A stretch of DNA of 64,000 nucleotides, taken from Solibacillus sp. FSL H8-0523. GTDB taxonomy: Bacteria > Bacillota > Bacilli > Bacillales_A > Planococcaceae. Where the stretch lies: the NCBI RefSeq assembly GCF_038051985.1, contig NZ_CP150291.1:1488001-1552000 (forward strand). The letters run 5' to 3'. The notes under the pieces were generated by a model. It did not search any database and was not told the DNA's origin. It saw only the letters and a program-made list of their open reading frames with translations. Shown in pieces: positions 15,518-23,598 of this stretch; position 1 is the first letter of the stretch, and each line of letters starts with the position of its first letter. The position numbers were made by a program, and so were the translations under genes.

Positions 15518-15892
15518 TTAATACTTCCTCGCATAATACACCATATTTAAAAACACCGTAGAAATATAGAACGTCATAAATAGCGTCAGCACGTGGAAAG
15601 CTGCGAGTGTGATTCCGAATGACGGATTCACGACAATCATTAAAAGAATCGCAAAGCTCAATCCCCAAAAATAGCTTATGTAAACAGCGCGCTCACGGAT
15701 TTTTTGTGCGCGTTCGTCCTTTGCTGCAAAATGTGGTACTAAATACGCTAAACAAAAGCCCAAAATAGACATCGCAAACAACATTAAACCTTCAGGGAAT
15801 TTTCCCTGAGAAAGATAAGCGCCATTTACTAGTAAGGCGCAGATGAACATAAAAGTTCCAAAAATAAGATAAAACGCTTTGTTACTACCCAT
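15518..15892 (-). CDS. DUF2178-like four-helix membrane protein
   Basis: The 124-residue protein has four predicted helices: about 7-27, 33-52, 68-88 and 93-115. The loop HFAAKDERAQKIRERAVYISY between helices 2 and 3 is charged and matches small membrane proteins of the DUF2178 kind paired with XRE regulators. Its ATG touches the last base of the upstream XRE gene's stop codon, so the two are translationally coupled. Function unknown. Confidence 0.75.
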   Translation of the reverse strand: MGSNKAFYLIFGTFMFICALLVNGAYLSQGKFPEGLMLFAMSILGFCLAYLVPHFAAKDERAQKIRERAVYISYFWGLSFAILLMIVVNPSFGITLAAFHVLTLFMTFYISTVFLNMVYYARKY

Positions 15893-16092
15893 TAAACTTC
15901 CTCCTCGTAAATAAAAATATCTTCAATTTGACACTTAAATAATCGGGCTAATTTAAAGGCAAGTGTAATGGAAGGATTATAGCGGCCCTTTTCTAAAGAG
16001 ATAATCGTTTGCCTAGAGACCTCTAACTTCTCGGCTAATTGATCCTGTGAAAAATCAGCTTGTAAACGGAATTCTTTAATCGTATTTTTCAC
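15892..16092 (-). CDS. XRE-family transcriptional regulator
   Basis: The 66-residue protein is one helix-turn-helix: IKEFRLQADFSQDQLAEKL then SRQTIISLEKGRYNPSITLAFKLARLF, ending IEDIFIYEEEV. It is the same type as the regulator at 2457-2663, also coupled to a membrane-protein gene. The membrane protein may sequester or signal to the regulator, though that is inference. An AGGTGG-like site precedes the ATG. TTTACGTAAA and GTTAACTTTAC repeats lie upstream and may be its operator. Confidence 0.88.
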   Translation of the reverse strand: MKNTIKEFRLQADFSQDQLAEKLEVSRQTIISLEKGRYNPSITLAFKLARLFKCQIEDIFIYEEEV

Positions 16093-16107
16093 CTGTTCAC
16101 CACCTAT

Positions 16108-16144
16108 ATGTAAAGTTTGATTTACGTAAAGTTAACTTTACATT
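16108..16144. promoter_or_regulatory. Possible XRE operator with GTAAA/TTTAC repeats
   Basis: The region contains ATGTAAAGTTTGATTTACG and GTAAAGTTAACTTTAC. The latter is a perfect 16-bp palindrome. It lies directly upstream of the XRE regulator start and is a natural autoregulatory site. Confidence 0.5.
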
Positions 16145-16186
16145 ACGCGGAATAAAACGTCAATTTAAATTATTCAGAAGAATCAG

Positions 16187-16240
16187 TTGAATTTATATCA
16201 CTTTATGATATATTAGTTTTAGATATATCATAAAGTGATA
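16187..16240 (+). promoter_or_regulatory. PadR promoter with a perfect 18-bp inverted repeat
   Basis: Arms at 16196-16213 and 16223-16240 are exact reverse complements, with a nine-base spacer. Each arm alone contains TATCA-N5-TGATA, itself a dyad, so there are two operator units. A promoter TTGAAT (16187-16192), 16 bp, TATATT (16209-16214) is overlapped by the first unit. Binding of the PadR protein would block it. The PadR gene starts 16 bp downstream. Confidence 0.88.
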
Positions 16241-16255
16241 CAAAGAGGTGGAAAA

Positions 16256-16570
16256 TTGAAATCTTTAGAGCAACTGACCGATTCGGTATTTTACATAATG
16301 GCGGCATTCACGCAACCAAAGCATGGCTATGCGGTGATGAGTGACATTGAGGCATTAACAGACGGTGAGGTTACAATCGGCCCGGCATCCCTGTATACCA
16401 TTATTAAAAAGCTCATGACACAGGAATACATTACGCTATTTGATGATAGTGATTCGCGCAGAAAGGTATACACATTAACCGAAAAAGGGCGCGACGTACT
16501 GCAGCACGATATGATAAGACGAGAAAAAATGATTCGCTTTGCACAAATCGGACTAAAAGGGGATGTTTGA
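16256..16570 (+). CDS. PadR-family transcriptional regulator
   Basis: The 104-residue protein has the PadR winged helix: VFYIMAAFTQPKHGYAVMSDIEALT and GPASLYTIIKKLMTQEYITLFDDSDSRRKVYTLTEKGRDVL (about 45-85). TTG at 16256 follows AGAGGTGG. It is the first gene of a three-gene operon with DUF2812 and an M50-like membrane protease, with gaps of 1 and 14 bp. The strong dyad upstream implies autorepression. PadR proteins of this class often control a linked DUF2812 gene. Confidence 0.93.
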   Translation: MKSLEQLTDSVFYIMAAFTQPKHGYAVMSDIEALTDGEVTIGPASLYTIIKKLMTQEYITLFDDSDSRRKVYTLTEKGRDVLQHDMIRREKMIRFAQIGLKGDV

Positions 16571-16571
16571 G

Positions 16572-17102
16572 ATGACGAAAACAAAATATGTTGTTTCAGG
16601 TGGTATTGCATTTTCAGAAAAGAAGGATTTAGAAGTATTAAAAAAGTTTGCCGCAAAGGGCTGGATTGTCAAACGTTATAAACGAATGGGCTATGAGCTT
16701 GAAAAGCGTGAGCCAGAGCTTGTGGATTATAGTATAGATATTCGCAATTTAGCAGACGACGATGAGGACAAGGACGAATATTTTGCGATGTTTGAGTTCG
16801 CGGGCTGGGAGCATGTGTGCTCAAGGTATGATACCCATTTATTTAAAGCACCGGTTGGCACAACACCGATTTATTCAGACAATACGTCAAAGGCCGATAA
16901 GCTACTGCGTATGCGAAAATCCATCGTGCCAGCCGTTTACATAGCAGCATTGTTAACACTTGTTAGCTATTTCGTTATGGTTTTTGCGGAGGGGACATTT
17001 GTGGAAATTGCGAAGTGGTCATTTAACGTATTTATCGTGTTGCTGTTTCCATGTGTGTTGATGTATATTGCGCTGACGTATCGTAGTATGCGTTTGCAGT
17101 AG
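16572..17102 (+). CDS. DUF2812 membrane protein
   Basis: The 176-residue protein has a soluble N-terminal domain: SEKKDLEVLKKFAAKGWIVKRYKRMGYELEKREPE, then MFEFAGWEHVCSRYDTHLFKAPVGTTPIYSD. Two membrane helices follow near 121-142 and 147-168. This is the DUF2812 pattern. The family typically stands next to a PadR regulator, as here; the start codon is one base after the PadR stop. Its job is unknown. Because it shares an operon with a membrane protease, it may be the substrate, sensor or partner of that protease. Confidence 0.88.
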   Translation: MTKTKYVVSGGIAFSEKKDLEVLKKFAAKGWIVKRYKRMGYELEKREPELVDYSIDIRNLADDDEDKDEYFAMFEFAGWEHVCSRYDTHLFKAPVGTTPIYSDNTSKADKLLRMRKSIVPAVYIAALLTLVSYFVMVFAEGTFVEIAKWSFNVFIVLLFPCVLMYIALTYRSMRLQ

Positions 17103-17116
17103 GGGAGGTGTTAAGT

Positions 17117-18148
17117 ATGCGATTTTGGAAAAGTCCAATAGGTGTCACGCTTTTATTTACTGCGGTTGTATTTCTAGGTCAATTTACAAATTTTGCGGAA
17201 TCACTGCGTGTAATCGGGGTATTTGCGCTAATCGCAATCGCGACATTTTTTATTCATGAGCTAGGGCATGTTGTATTTGGTGTAGTCGCGGGGTATCAAT
17301 TTCACTTTTTAACGGCGGGTCTGATTATGATTGAACGGAAACGAATTACCGTAAATCCAAGCTGGGCTTATTTTGGAGGTGTCGCGAGCTGCTCTCCAAA
17401 AACAGATGATTTACAAAAGATTGGTCGCCAGCATTTCTGGTTTGCAGCGGGTGGACCCATGGTGTCACTTCTCTTTGGGATTGTTTCACTCATAGCTGGC
17501 GCACTATTGGAAATTCAGGCATTTACGTTATTTGCGTTTATGAACTTTGCAATTTTTGTAGTGACAATGATTCCATTTAAAGGCGGCTTTAAATCAGATG
17601 GTCTTATCATGATAGAGCTCATGAGAAATGACAGAGAAAAAGAGCAGTTTGTCAGTTCATTATTATTAATGAAAGAAATGATGTCACCCGCAGTACCAAC
17701 GGAATGGTCACGTCAAATGATCGAACATGCGAGAACTGTTCCAGCAAACGAGAACAACATGAGCAATAGTTATCTACTGTTTTATTATGATTTATGTGAT
17801 TCAGGTTTTGAGGTAGCGTCAAATGGAGTTGCTTCGTACAAAGCACTGCCAGTAACGAAGAAAAACAAAATGACGATGCAATTTGCGACGCATCTGAAGC
17901 AGCTCGATGCGGTCATGAATGGTCATGCAACGCCAAAGCAATTACGTGAGCTACATAGTATGATGATGTCAGTTGAGCCAATTAGCTATAAGCGCAGTGA
18001 GTGGATGATTGCCAAGCTCGAAGGCAATGAAACACTCGCTAAAAAAAAGCTAAAAGAGCACCGCGGCGACATCAAGCAAGGTAAGAAACAGTTTGGTTTT
18101 TACGTGGCAGAGGAGAAGTTAACCGATTTAATTGAACAAAATCTATAA
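17117..18148 (+). CDS. M50-like membrane metalloprotease
   Basis: The 343-residue protein has FFIHELGHVVFGV (about 45-57), the HExxH zinc motif inside a membrane helix, and MIPFKGGFKSDGLIM (about 150-164), where KSDG stands for the usual NPDG third-ligand motif of site-2 proteases. A further helix pair frames it; the last 150 residues are cytoplasmic-looking and helical. GGGGAGG precedes the ATG. As third gene of the PadR operon it may cleave within the membrane, perhaps the DUF2812 product. That link is inference. Confidence 0.85.
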   Translation: MRFWKSPIGVTLLFTAVVFLGQFTNFAESLRVIGVFALIAIATFFIHELGHVVFGVVAGYQFHFLTAGLIMIERKRITVNPSWAYFGGVASCSPKTDDLQKIGRQHFWFAAGGPMVSLLFGIVSLIAGALLEIQAFTLFAFMNFAIFVVTMIPFKGGFKSDGLIMIELMRNDREKEQFVSSLLLMKEMMSPAVPTEWSRQMIEHARTVPANENNMSNSYLLFYYDLCDSGFEVASNGVASYKALPVTKKNKMTMQFATHLKQLDAVMNGHATPKQLRELHSMMMSVEPISYKRSEWMIAKLEGNETLAKKKLKEHRGDIKQGKKQFGFYVAEEKLTDLIEQNL

Positions 18149-18156
18149 ATTTTGTT

Positions 18157-18196
18157 AAGGTAGGGCGGTGAATAAATACTGTGCTACCTTATTTTT
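18157..18196 (+). terminator. Terminator of the PadR operon
   Basis: AAGGTAG (18157-18163) pairs with CTACCTT (18184-18190), followed by ATTTTTAT. The loop is 20 bases, longer than usual. Confidence 0.6.
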
Positions 18197-18210
18197 ATCA
18201 GAGGTGTTTT

Positions 18211-18452
18211 ATGAGCCATTCAGCCAATTCATGCGGATCTATATCGATGGCTTATGCGTATGTGCAAAATGAAGCGGATGCAGTCGATATCCTTCAGCAA
18301 GCGGAACAGTGCTGCTTTTAAGATTTTATCAAGACTATATCATACCAGAAGTGGCGAATATTTTAGAAATGCCTTTAGGTATGGTGAAAACAAATATTAG
18401 GCGCAAATTGATAAGGAAGCTGGACAAGTTGCGTTTTATTTTGCAACGATAG
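18211..18452 (+). pseudogene. Decayed ECF sigma-factor gene
   Basis: A frame from 18247 reads MAYAYVQNEADAVDILQQAE, a sigma-70 region 2 pattern, then a stop. A second frame reads DYIIPEVANILEMPLGMVKT, with NIRRKL following, a region 4 helix-turn-helix, ending at TAG (18450-18452). The first 36 bases need another frame (ADLYR) to join up. At least two shifts and a large internal deletion separate the pieces of a gene normally about 500 bp long. It is a relic of an ECF sigma factor of the SigW/SigV kind. Confidence 0.8.
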
Positions 18453-18737
18453 CTTAGTCAGACTGCCACTCCTAATAAAAATGCTAAATAAAGTTTACAT
18501 TAGAGAAACGCACGATTATAGGTTGGAGAATATGCACGATTTCATTCATCAAGATCAGAGTTGAAACACCTCACAAACAGGCTCAAATTGTTGGCACTGG
18601 CTTTTAGTGAAAATGTATAAACAATGTACCAAGAGAAAAGGCACAAACGCTGTTAAATTAACGTTCGTGCCTATCTGGTTTATTCCAAAACTTTGATTTG
18701 GGAACGTTATTTTGTATGGAATTGTATAAATTTTGTA
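18453..18737. other. 285-bp gap without a gene
   Basis: No frame with a plausible start is seen. It holds one hairpin with outer stem AGGCAC/GTGCCT (18639-18644 and 18667-18672) and inner ACG/CGT pairs. It has no T-run, so it is not a clear terminator. The stretch may be further debris of the sigma-factor locus. Confidence 0.5.
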
Positions 18738-19172
18738 TTATCCCATCTTCTCAATTATCTTATAATCTTTTGTTTTCTCGAATTGAATTTCATTTTCTTC
18801 GCAAAATACGATTAAATCTTTATAGACATCATTTAGTTTAAAATAACCAACACGAATCGAAAGCCCTTTTCGAACCTTAATGACAGCTGATTTTGCGTTC
18901 CAACCCATTCGTTTGAAAGTGATTTTTATAACATCCGAATGAATTATTTTCTTGTTATAAATCTTTAATCCAAAGAGTTTAATGGTATAACGAATTGTAT
19001 GTTTGTTTATTACTAGTTGATACGTTACAAAAGCATTGCAAACACAGAAGACAAATACCGTTAACGATACCCATTTTACAGATTGAATATGCCAACTCGA
19101 TATACTTACAGCAAGACCTAGAAACGCTAATGATAGAATAAGTTGACGTGACGTAGTTCTATCATATTTCAT
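18738..19172 (-). CDS. Two-helix membrane protein with PH-like domain
   Basis: The 144-residue protein has two helices (about 10-28 and 33-52), followed by a beta-rich part: VINKHTIRYTIKLFGLKIYNKKI and KITFKRMGWNAKSAVIKVRKGLSIRV. This is the layout of small bacterial PH-domain membrane proteins. No partner gene is adjacent. The ATG has only a weak upstream site (GGGAG). Function unknown. Confidence 0.65.
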   Translation of the reverse strand: MKYDRTTSRQLILSLAFLGLAVSISSWHIQSVKWVSLTVFVFCVCNAFVTYQLVINKHTIRYTIKLFGLKIYNKKIIHSDVIKITFKRMGWNAKSAVIKVRKGLSIRVGYFKLNDVYKDLIVFCEENEIQFEKTKDYKIIEKMG

Positions 19173-19283
19173 TTAATCACTCCCAAAATTTATGTAACAT
19201 ACAAATAATCTATATATTTATTCTCTACCTAGCATTGATAAACCTTTTTACAGTTTCCAAAGCGTTCACAAGCAGTCAAAACG

Positions 19284-19307
19284 CCCCCTATTCAATTGAA
19301 TAGGGGG
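19284..19307. repeat. Perfect 24-bp palindrome
   Basis: CCCCCTATTCAA is followed directly by its exact reverse complement, giving no loop. A similar core, CCCATTCAATTG, occurs in the terminator at 20503-20540. It probably forms a terminator for the isochorismatase-like gene on the minus strand or a cruciform, but a flanking T-run is missing. Confidence 0.6.
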
Positions 19308-19398
19308 TATTGGTTCCCTAAGTGTCATTGAAGTGACCCCTAAAAGTTAGACACGGTTATTTAGCTTATAGGTGTATAAGATATTCAAGTGATTTTTC

Positions 19399-19941
19399 TT
19401 AGATTATGTTTTTGGGTTTATATTCTTCAACATATTCTTCGTAATCTAAAACTTCAAGAGCATTTGACCAATGTAAAACAGTCCCAACGAAATCTTTGAT
19501 ATCTAAACCTGGCATTTCATAAGTTTCTTCTGTATTAACAGTTCCAGTGGCATTTTCGATAAATGTTACTGTATATCCTCTATCAAAGGCTGCAATTGCA
19601 GTAAATAAGCAACAAAATTCCGTATTAAAACCTGTAATAAAAACGTGGTCTACACCTAATTTTCCTAAGGTACCCTGAAGTTCTGTATTATAAAATGAAC
19701 TTGGCGTTTGTTTTTCTATTACATATTCAGCATAGTCTTTTAACGAATTATGTAATTCAGAACCAATAGAATTTTTATACAGTCCACTTTCTTCTTCGTC
19801 ATCTAAATGTCTAATAAAGATTACGGGCATCTTCGCTTCTTTGAAGTCTTTAATTATATTTTCCATAAGCGTAAGTTCTTCTTGAAAATCCCCTAAATTT
19901 ACAATGCCATTTTGTACATCAATAACTAAAAGTGCTTTCAT
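19399..19941 (-). CDS. Isochorismatase-family cysteine hydrolase
   Basis: The 180-residue protein starts MKALLVIDVQNG, where D8 is the catalytic aspartate. A lysine near residue 78 and the nucleophile cysteine in HVFITGFNTEFCCLFTA (about 101-117) complete the triad. The cis-peptide-type T/N-E-F-C context is normal for the family, which includes nicotinamidase and N-carbamoylsarcosine amidase. The substrate cannot be told. It stands alone between AT-rich non-coding stretches, with TAGGAG before the ATG. Confidence 0.85.
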   Translation of the reverse strand: MKALLVIDVQNGIVNLGDFQEELTLMENIIKDFKEAKMPVIFIRHLDDEEESGLYKNSIGSELHNSLKDYAEYVIEKQTPSSFYNTELQGTLGKLGVDHVFITGFNTEFCCLFTAIAAFDRGYTVTFIENATGTVNTEETYEMPGLDIKDFVGTVLHWSNALEVLDYEEYVEEYKPKNII

Positions 19942-20084
19942 TATTTCAACTCCTAATGATTTTTATAAGAAAATAATTCTATATATAGGATATTATATCC
20001 TTTTATTGGATAAAAATTAAATTCCTGGTTGAAAATCATATTTCCCCTAAAAATATACATACCTTTCTTCAAGGAGGAATTAAC

Positions 20085-20459
20085 ATCAAAAGAAAAATCC
20101 ACTTTTCCATTACATTTCTTTTGCTAATGACTACAATCGGTATATTTGTGTATTATAATACTTTGCCTGTAACAGAAATCTACCCTTATACAACCGTCAC
20201 AACTTCAAATGAAATCAAAGAAGTAAATGAAATAAGCAAAAAAATTGATGAAACTGAATTAACTAAAAAAATAATAGACGGCCTCATAAAAAATGGATAT
20301 TCCCCAAACAAGAGAATTCTCTATACAATCTATTCGCCTGAAAATAAAGTTCTAACAATTTCACTATCCAATTTTGACAAGGATGATAAAACAATAAATA
20401 AAATAAACAATATTATTAATACAATTTCAAAAGAAAACGATCTCAACTCATTTACGTAG
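20085..20459 (+). CDS. Small exported protein with apparent ATC start
   Basis: A perfect AAGGAGG (20071-20077) stands seven bases before an in-frame ATC at 20085, not an ATG. From there the frame reads IKRKIHFSITFLLLMTTIGI, a basic start then a hydrophobic signal or anchor. The first ATG (20121) lies inside this helix and would remove the basic residues. The remaining 90 residues are lysine-rich, with ISKKIDETELTKKIIDGLIK and YTIYSPENKVLTISLSN. Either the start is a rare ATC or the ATG was lost. Family not recognised with confidence. Confidence 0.6.
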   Translation: MKRKIHFSITFLLLMTTIGIFVYYNTLPVTEIYPYTTVTTSNEIKEVNEISKKIDETELTKKIIDGLIKNGYSPNKRILYTIYSPENKVLTISLSNFDKDDKTINKINNIINTISKENDLNSFT

Positions 20460-20502
20460 AGCTATCAGAAACAAAAAAATAAACTTATTGGGGGAAAGCA
20501 GC

Positions 20503-20540
20503 CAAAGCCCCCATTCAATTGGAGAGGGGCTTTGATTTCC
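20503..20540 (+). terminator. Terminator after the small exported protein
   Basis: CAAAGCCCC (20503-20511) pairs with GGGGCTTTG (20526-20534). Its T-run is weak (ATTTCC). Confidence 0.55.
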
Positions 20541-20590
20541 TAACTCTAAATTCCTGATGGCTTAGCGTTAAATCTGGTGAAAAAATGTTT

Positions 20591-20725
20591 TTACTTTTTC
20601 TCAGCTATATTTTTGAGTAATGAAATAATTTCTTTATCTCGTTTACTGCTTTCTCTTAATTTTGCATCAATAGATAAACAAGAGATGGCTATAACAACAA
20701 CCCCAATAGTAATAATAAATTCCAA
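20591..20725 (-). CDS. Small single-helix membrane protein (44 aa)
   Basis: A TTG start at 20725 follows GCAGGTG by about nine bases. The 44-residue product has one membrane helix, EFIITIGVVVIAISCLSI (2-19), then a charged tail AKLRESSKRDKEIISLLK. It lies 23 bp downstream of the cold-shock-domain gene on the same strand. It looks like a small phage-holin-like or regulatory membrane protein; the family is unknown. Confidence 0.5.
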   Translation of the reverse strand: MEFIITIGVVVIAISCLSIDAKLRESSKRDKEIISLLKNIAEKK

Positions 20726-20748
20726 TATTAATAACACCTGCCTACCTG

Positions 20749-20982
20749 TTAGTTGAACTTTACGAGTTTCTTAACATTTACAGCTCGACGTGATTGTTCT
20801 TTTAAATGTGGATTTTCTTCAAGGTCAAACGATACTTCGTCACCTTTAGTAAGTGATTTAAATCCATCGATTTGAATACTACTGAAGTGTACCCAGACGT
20901 CATCTTCACCTTCAACAGAAATCCATCCCCAACCGTCTTCTTCGTGGTAAATTTTACAGACCCCTTTAATGTTATTTCTCAT
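20749..20982 (-). CDS. Cold-shock-domain protein
   Basis: The 77-residue protein has the beta-barrel motif of CSD proteins: GVCKIYHEEDGWGWISVEG then DVWVHFSSI (RNP-like motifs), and GDEVSFDLEEN. It differs from CspA/CspB in lacking the usual KWFNxEKGFGFI, so it belongs to a divergent branch. GGAGGC precedes the ATG at 20982; the frame runs 42 codons further without a site. It should bind single-stranded nucleic acid. Confidence 0.85.
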   Translation of the reverse strand: MRNNIKGVCKIYHEEDGWGWISVEGEDDVWVHFSSIQIDGFKSLTKGDEVSFDLEENPHLKEQSRRAVNVKKLVKFN

Positions 20983-21089
20983 TATAAAGCCTCCAATTTC
21001 ATAAGTTGAAGTCATCATATAACTAACTTGTACCGTTAGTTGAAGTACAAATCTTTCCCAAATTAGTATTTTTGCACATGTCGAACTGC

Positions 21090-21599
21090 TTATTGTATTG
21101 AAAACCAACTGAGAGCTCTTTGCTCCATTTCACTAACAAATTTCTTTTTTGCTGGACTGTACTGGTTTGTAGTATCGTAGCGTTGGGCTAACTCTTCTTT
21201 AAAGCGACTATAATTGGTTACTTCTTGGGGATGAGATCTCAGATAATCTCGAAAGATCAAATGCCGTTGAATTTCAGGATTATGAAGTTGATAAAAATGG
21301 ATATGGTGGGTTCTGTTCTCTCCACCTTTTCTAAATAGCCTTCTACCTGTAATACCCCATTCCCCAACAACATCATAACCAAGAGAATCCATGTGGTTAT
21401 TGAATAAATCAACATTCTCAATGTTCTTAACGATACACATCATATCGATTACAGGCTTTGCTTTCATTCCATAAACGGACGTACTTCCAAAATGTTCGCA
21501 TTGGATTATCTCGTCGCCAAATATTGTTTTAAGAAACTCTGCTTCATTTTGAAACATTTGAGACCAATCTACACTATAGTCTGTAAGACGAACTTTCAT
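21090..21599 (-). CDS. GrpB-family (UPF0157) protein
   Basis: The 169-residue protein matches the GrpB family, a nucleotidyltransferase-like fold: IIQCEHFGSTSVYGMKAKPVIDMM (about 33-56) and ENRTHHIHFYQLHNPEIQRHLIFRDYLRSHP (about 95-125). Some relatives are part of dephospho-CoA kinase fusions; the independent form has no fixed function. AGGAGGGT precedes the ATG at 21599. It is 50 bp downstream of the broken S41 protease gene. Confidence 0.88.
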   Translation of the reverse strand: MKVRLTDYSVDWSQMFQNEAEFLKTIFGDEIIQCEHFGSTSVYGMKAKPVIDMMCIVKNIENVDLFNNHMDSLGYDVVGEWGITGRRLFRKGGENRTHHIHFYQLHNPEIQRHLIFRDYLRSHPQEVTNYSRFKEELAQRYDTTNQYSPAKKKFVSEMEQRALSWFSIQ

Positions 21600-21648
21600 A
21601 GTCGTAACCCTCCTTATTAATCTTCCACACCCAACAAGGAGCATTCCT

Positions 21649-22931
21649 TTATAGATTCACCTTTTGTTGAATTAATTCCAAAGCTTTTTCGAAATCTTTA
21701 TCTTTAAAAATAAATTCAGGTGTCCATTTGATATAAACATCAGGTTTTATACCTGTACCAAAGTCGGGATGATAATCTGTTTTACTTTTTAATTTAGAAA
21801 TCGGATAGGATAGTGCATATTTATTTTCCCACTGCATTATTACTAAATCACTGTAATCATTTATGCCCATTGTAGAACGGCCAATCGTAGTAACTTTCGA
21901 TGACTCAGCGCATACTTCTATACATGATTCCGCAGCACTTGCCGTATATTCATCCATTAATAGCATGACTTTCTCTGGGGTAGAAGTTCCGTGAAAATCC
22001 CTTTGCATTGTTTCAAGAATTTGAGAAAAGTCCACCTCTATAAAACCTTTACCGCGATTGTTTTTAAAAATGTTTTCTGCAAAATCAAGCATTTTTTTCG
22101 TATTAGGATCGATTTCTAAATGGCGGAATTGATTACAAAGTTCGATAAATAGATCAACATTTCGCTCCGTACAATTGAAAAGTCGAGGTGGTATTTCTGT
22201 ATTTGGTTTTTCATCTGACGAAAACAAAAATGGCTCAAGAGGGGACAATAAAGTAGCATCTCCACCACCATTCCCACGTAGGTCAACGATTAAATATTGA
22301 GTTTTTTTAATATCTTCAATTGATTTTTCCAATAATTTAGCTACTTTTTGTGGCTCAATTAAATTTGGAATTTTGATATAGTATGCATTTTCACTAACCT
22401 TTTGACTTTCAAAAAGCACTTCAACTTTTTCAATATCATATTTCTCTAATGTGATTTTTACAATTTCATTTTGAACATTAACATATTCTATTGATTTCGC
22501 ATGGTTTAAGAAAGTGGCCCATTGCTGGCGTTCTTTAATGGACTCTCGAAAATTTTTTGTTCTAATTCACTAATTTCCTTTACAGTTTTACCATCAATGG
22601 AAATAATTTTATCCCCAATGTTTAATCGTTGTTCTTCTTTAGTAGCAATTATATATAATGCATCGTCGAACCATTTCACGCGAAAACCACACGTTTTATT
22701 GTTGAATGTATACGCTTGATTGACAGTAAAATAAATATGCTTATCATCGAAATCTAATAAATATTCATTTACTAACCGACTAAATAGCGCATCATCTAGT
22801 GTATTTTTATTTTCTAAATGATCTATTTTTCTAGAAAATTCATTAGGGCGATCCCAGCCTTCTTTATCCTCAAATCCTGCATAATCATTATGAGTGATTG
22901 TAACGATTGCATTAAATATTTCTTTATACAT
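21649..22931 (-). pseudogene. S41-family peptidase gene with one-base frameshift
   Basis: The first part (22931 to about 22536) encodes an N-terminal domain with a PDZ-like GDKIISIDGKTVKEISELEQ and then runs into a stop. In the next frame the protein goes on as ERQQWATFLNHAKSIEYVN and through to 21649. One extra A in the run near 22534-22537 would join SPLK to ERQQW. The second part holds the peptidase core: VDLRGNGGGDATLLSPLEP, catalytic serine in DEYTASAAESCIEV, and GTGIKPDVYI. The break is a true mutation or a base-calling error. Serine-lysine C-terminal-processing-type proteases act outside the membrane or, lacking a signal peptide as here, in the cytoplasm. Confidence 0.88.
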
Positions 22932-23039
22932 TGCTCAGCCTCCTAAAAATTTATCGAGATTATTATGGTATTTACATACTAGATAAAGCTCCCAAAGCGA
23001 GATTGAAGTGACCTTGTATAGCATAAATTTTGATACATA

Positions 23040-23074
23040 AAAGGACTTAGTTTATTAAGTAAACTGAGTCCTTT
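23040..23074 (-). terminator. Terminator downstream of the signal peptidase gene
   Basis: AAAGGACTTAGTTTA pairs with TAAACTGAGTCCTTT (one G-T pair) over a five-base loop. Both sides carry A or T runs. Confidence 0.75.
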
Positions 23075-23442
23075 CTTTAATGATGTTTGGGTGCATTTTA
23101 GGCAATACGAAACGAAAATGTAAATTAGATTTAGAATTCATAGCAGATTCCTCTTTAAATAAAACACACCAACTGCTATAGATCCTCTGATGAATCGATT
23201 ACTTAACAATTCCAAAACTATTAAATGGATAGAATCTAATAGTGGCTTTTCCCAGTACCTTGTCCATTGGCACTAATCCCACACTAGCAAATCTACTATA
23301 AATACTTTTTCTACGATTATCACCTAAAACAAATAAATAGCCTTCTGGAATCGTTGAGTTACCTGTTAGAGATGGTAAAGTGAAATCTTCTGTTAGTGTA
23401 CCAGTGTCTAGTAGTTGTTCTTTATCATTCTTCCGCCAGAAA

Positions 23443-23494
23443 ACACCCACTTCAAGGAATGAGGAGGGTATCACCCCAATGAGTAAGTGGGTGA
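23443..23494 (+). repeat. Left-end imperfect hairpin of the IS
   Basis: CACCCACTT (23444-23452) pairs with AAGTGGGTG near 23477-23486. The enclosed loop contains GAGGAGGGTATCACCCC. Such subterminal hairpins are the TnpA recognition sites of IS200/IS605 elements. Confidence 0.7.
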
Positions 23495-23523
23495 TGAATG
23501 GCGGTTGGCATTAGCCAAAACGT

Positions 23524-23553
23524 TTGTCTAAACGCGAACATATGTGCTATAAT
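23524..23553 (+). promoter_or_regulatory. Promoter for tnpB
   Basis: TTGTCT (23524-23529) and TATAAT (23548-23553) are 18 bp apart, 45 bp before the tnpB start. The ribosome binding site is AAGGAGG. Confidence 0.7.
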
Positions 23554-23598
23554 GAGGTATATGAATTATCTTAATATTCTGTCCGAAGGAGGTGTCTC

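Noticed and set aside
19284-19307. CRISPR-like or attachment site
   Set aside because: A single palindrome with no repeat series or integrase; better read as a terminator-type hairpin.
23199-23474. Start of the downstream signal peptidase half as a separate gene
   Set aside because: Its first 16 codons are IS sequence; the true gene crosses the insertion.
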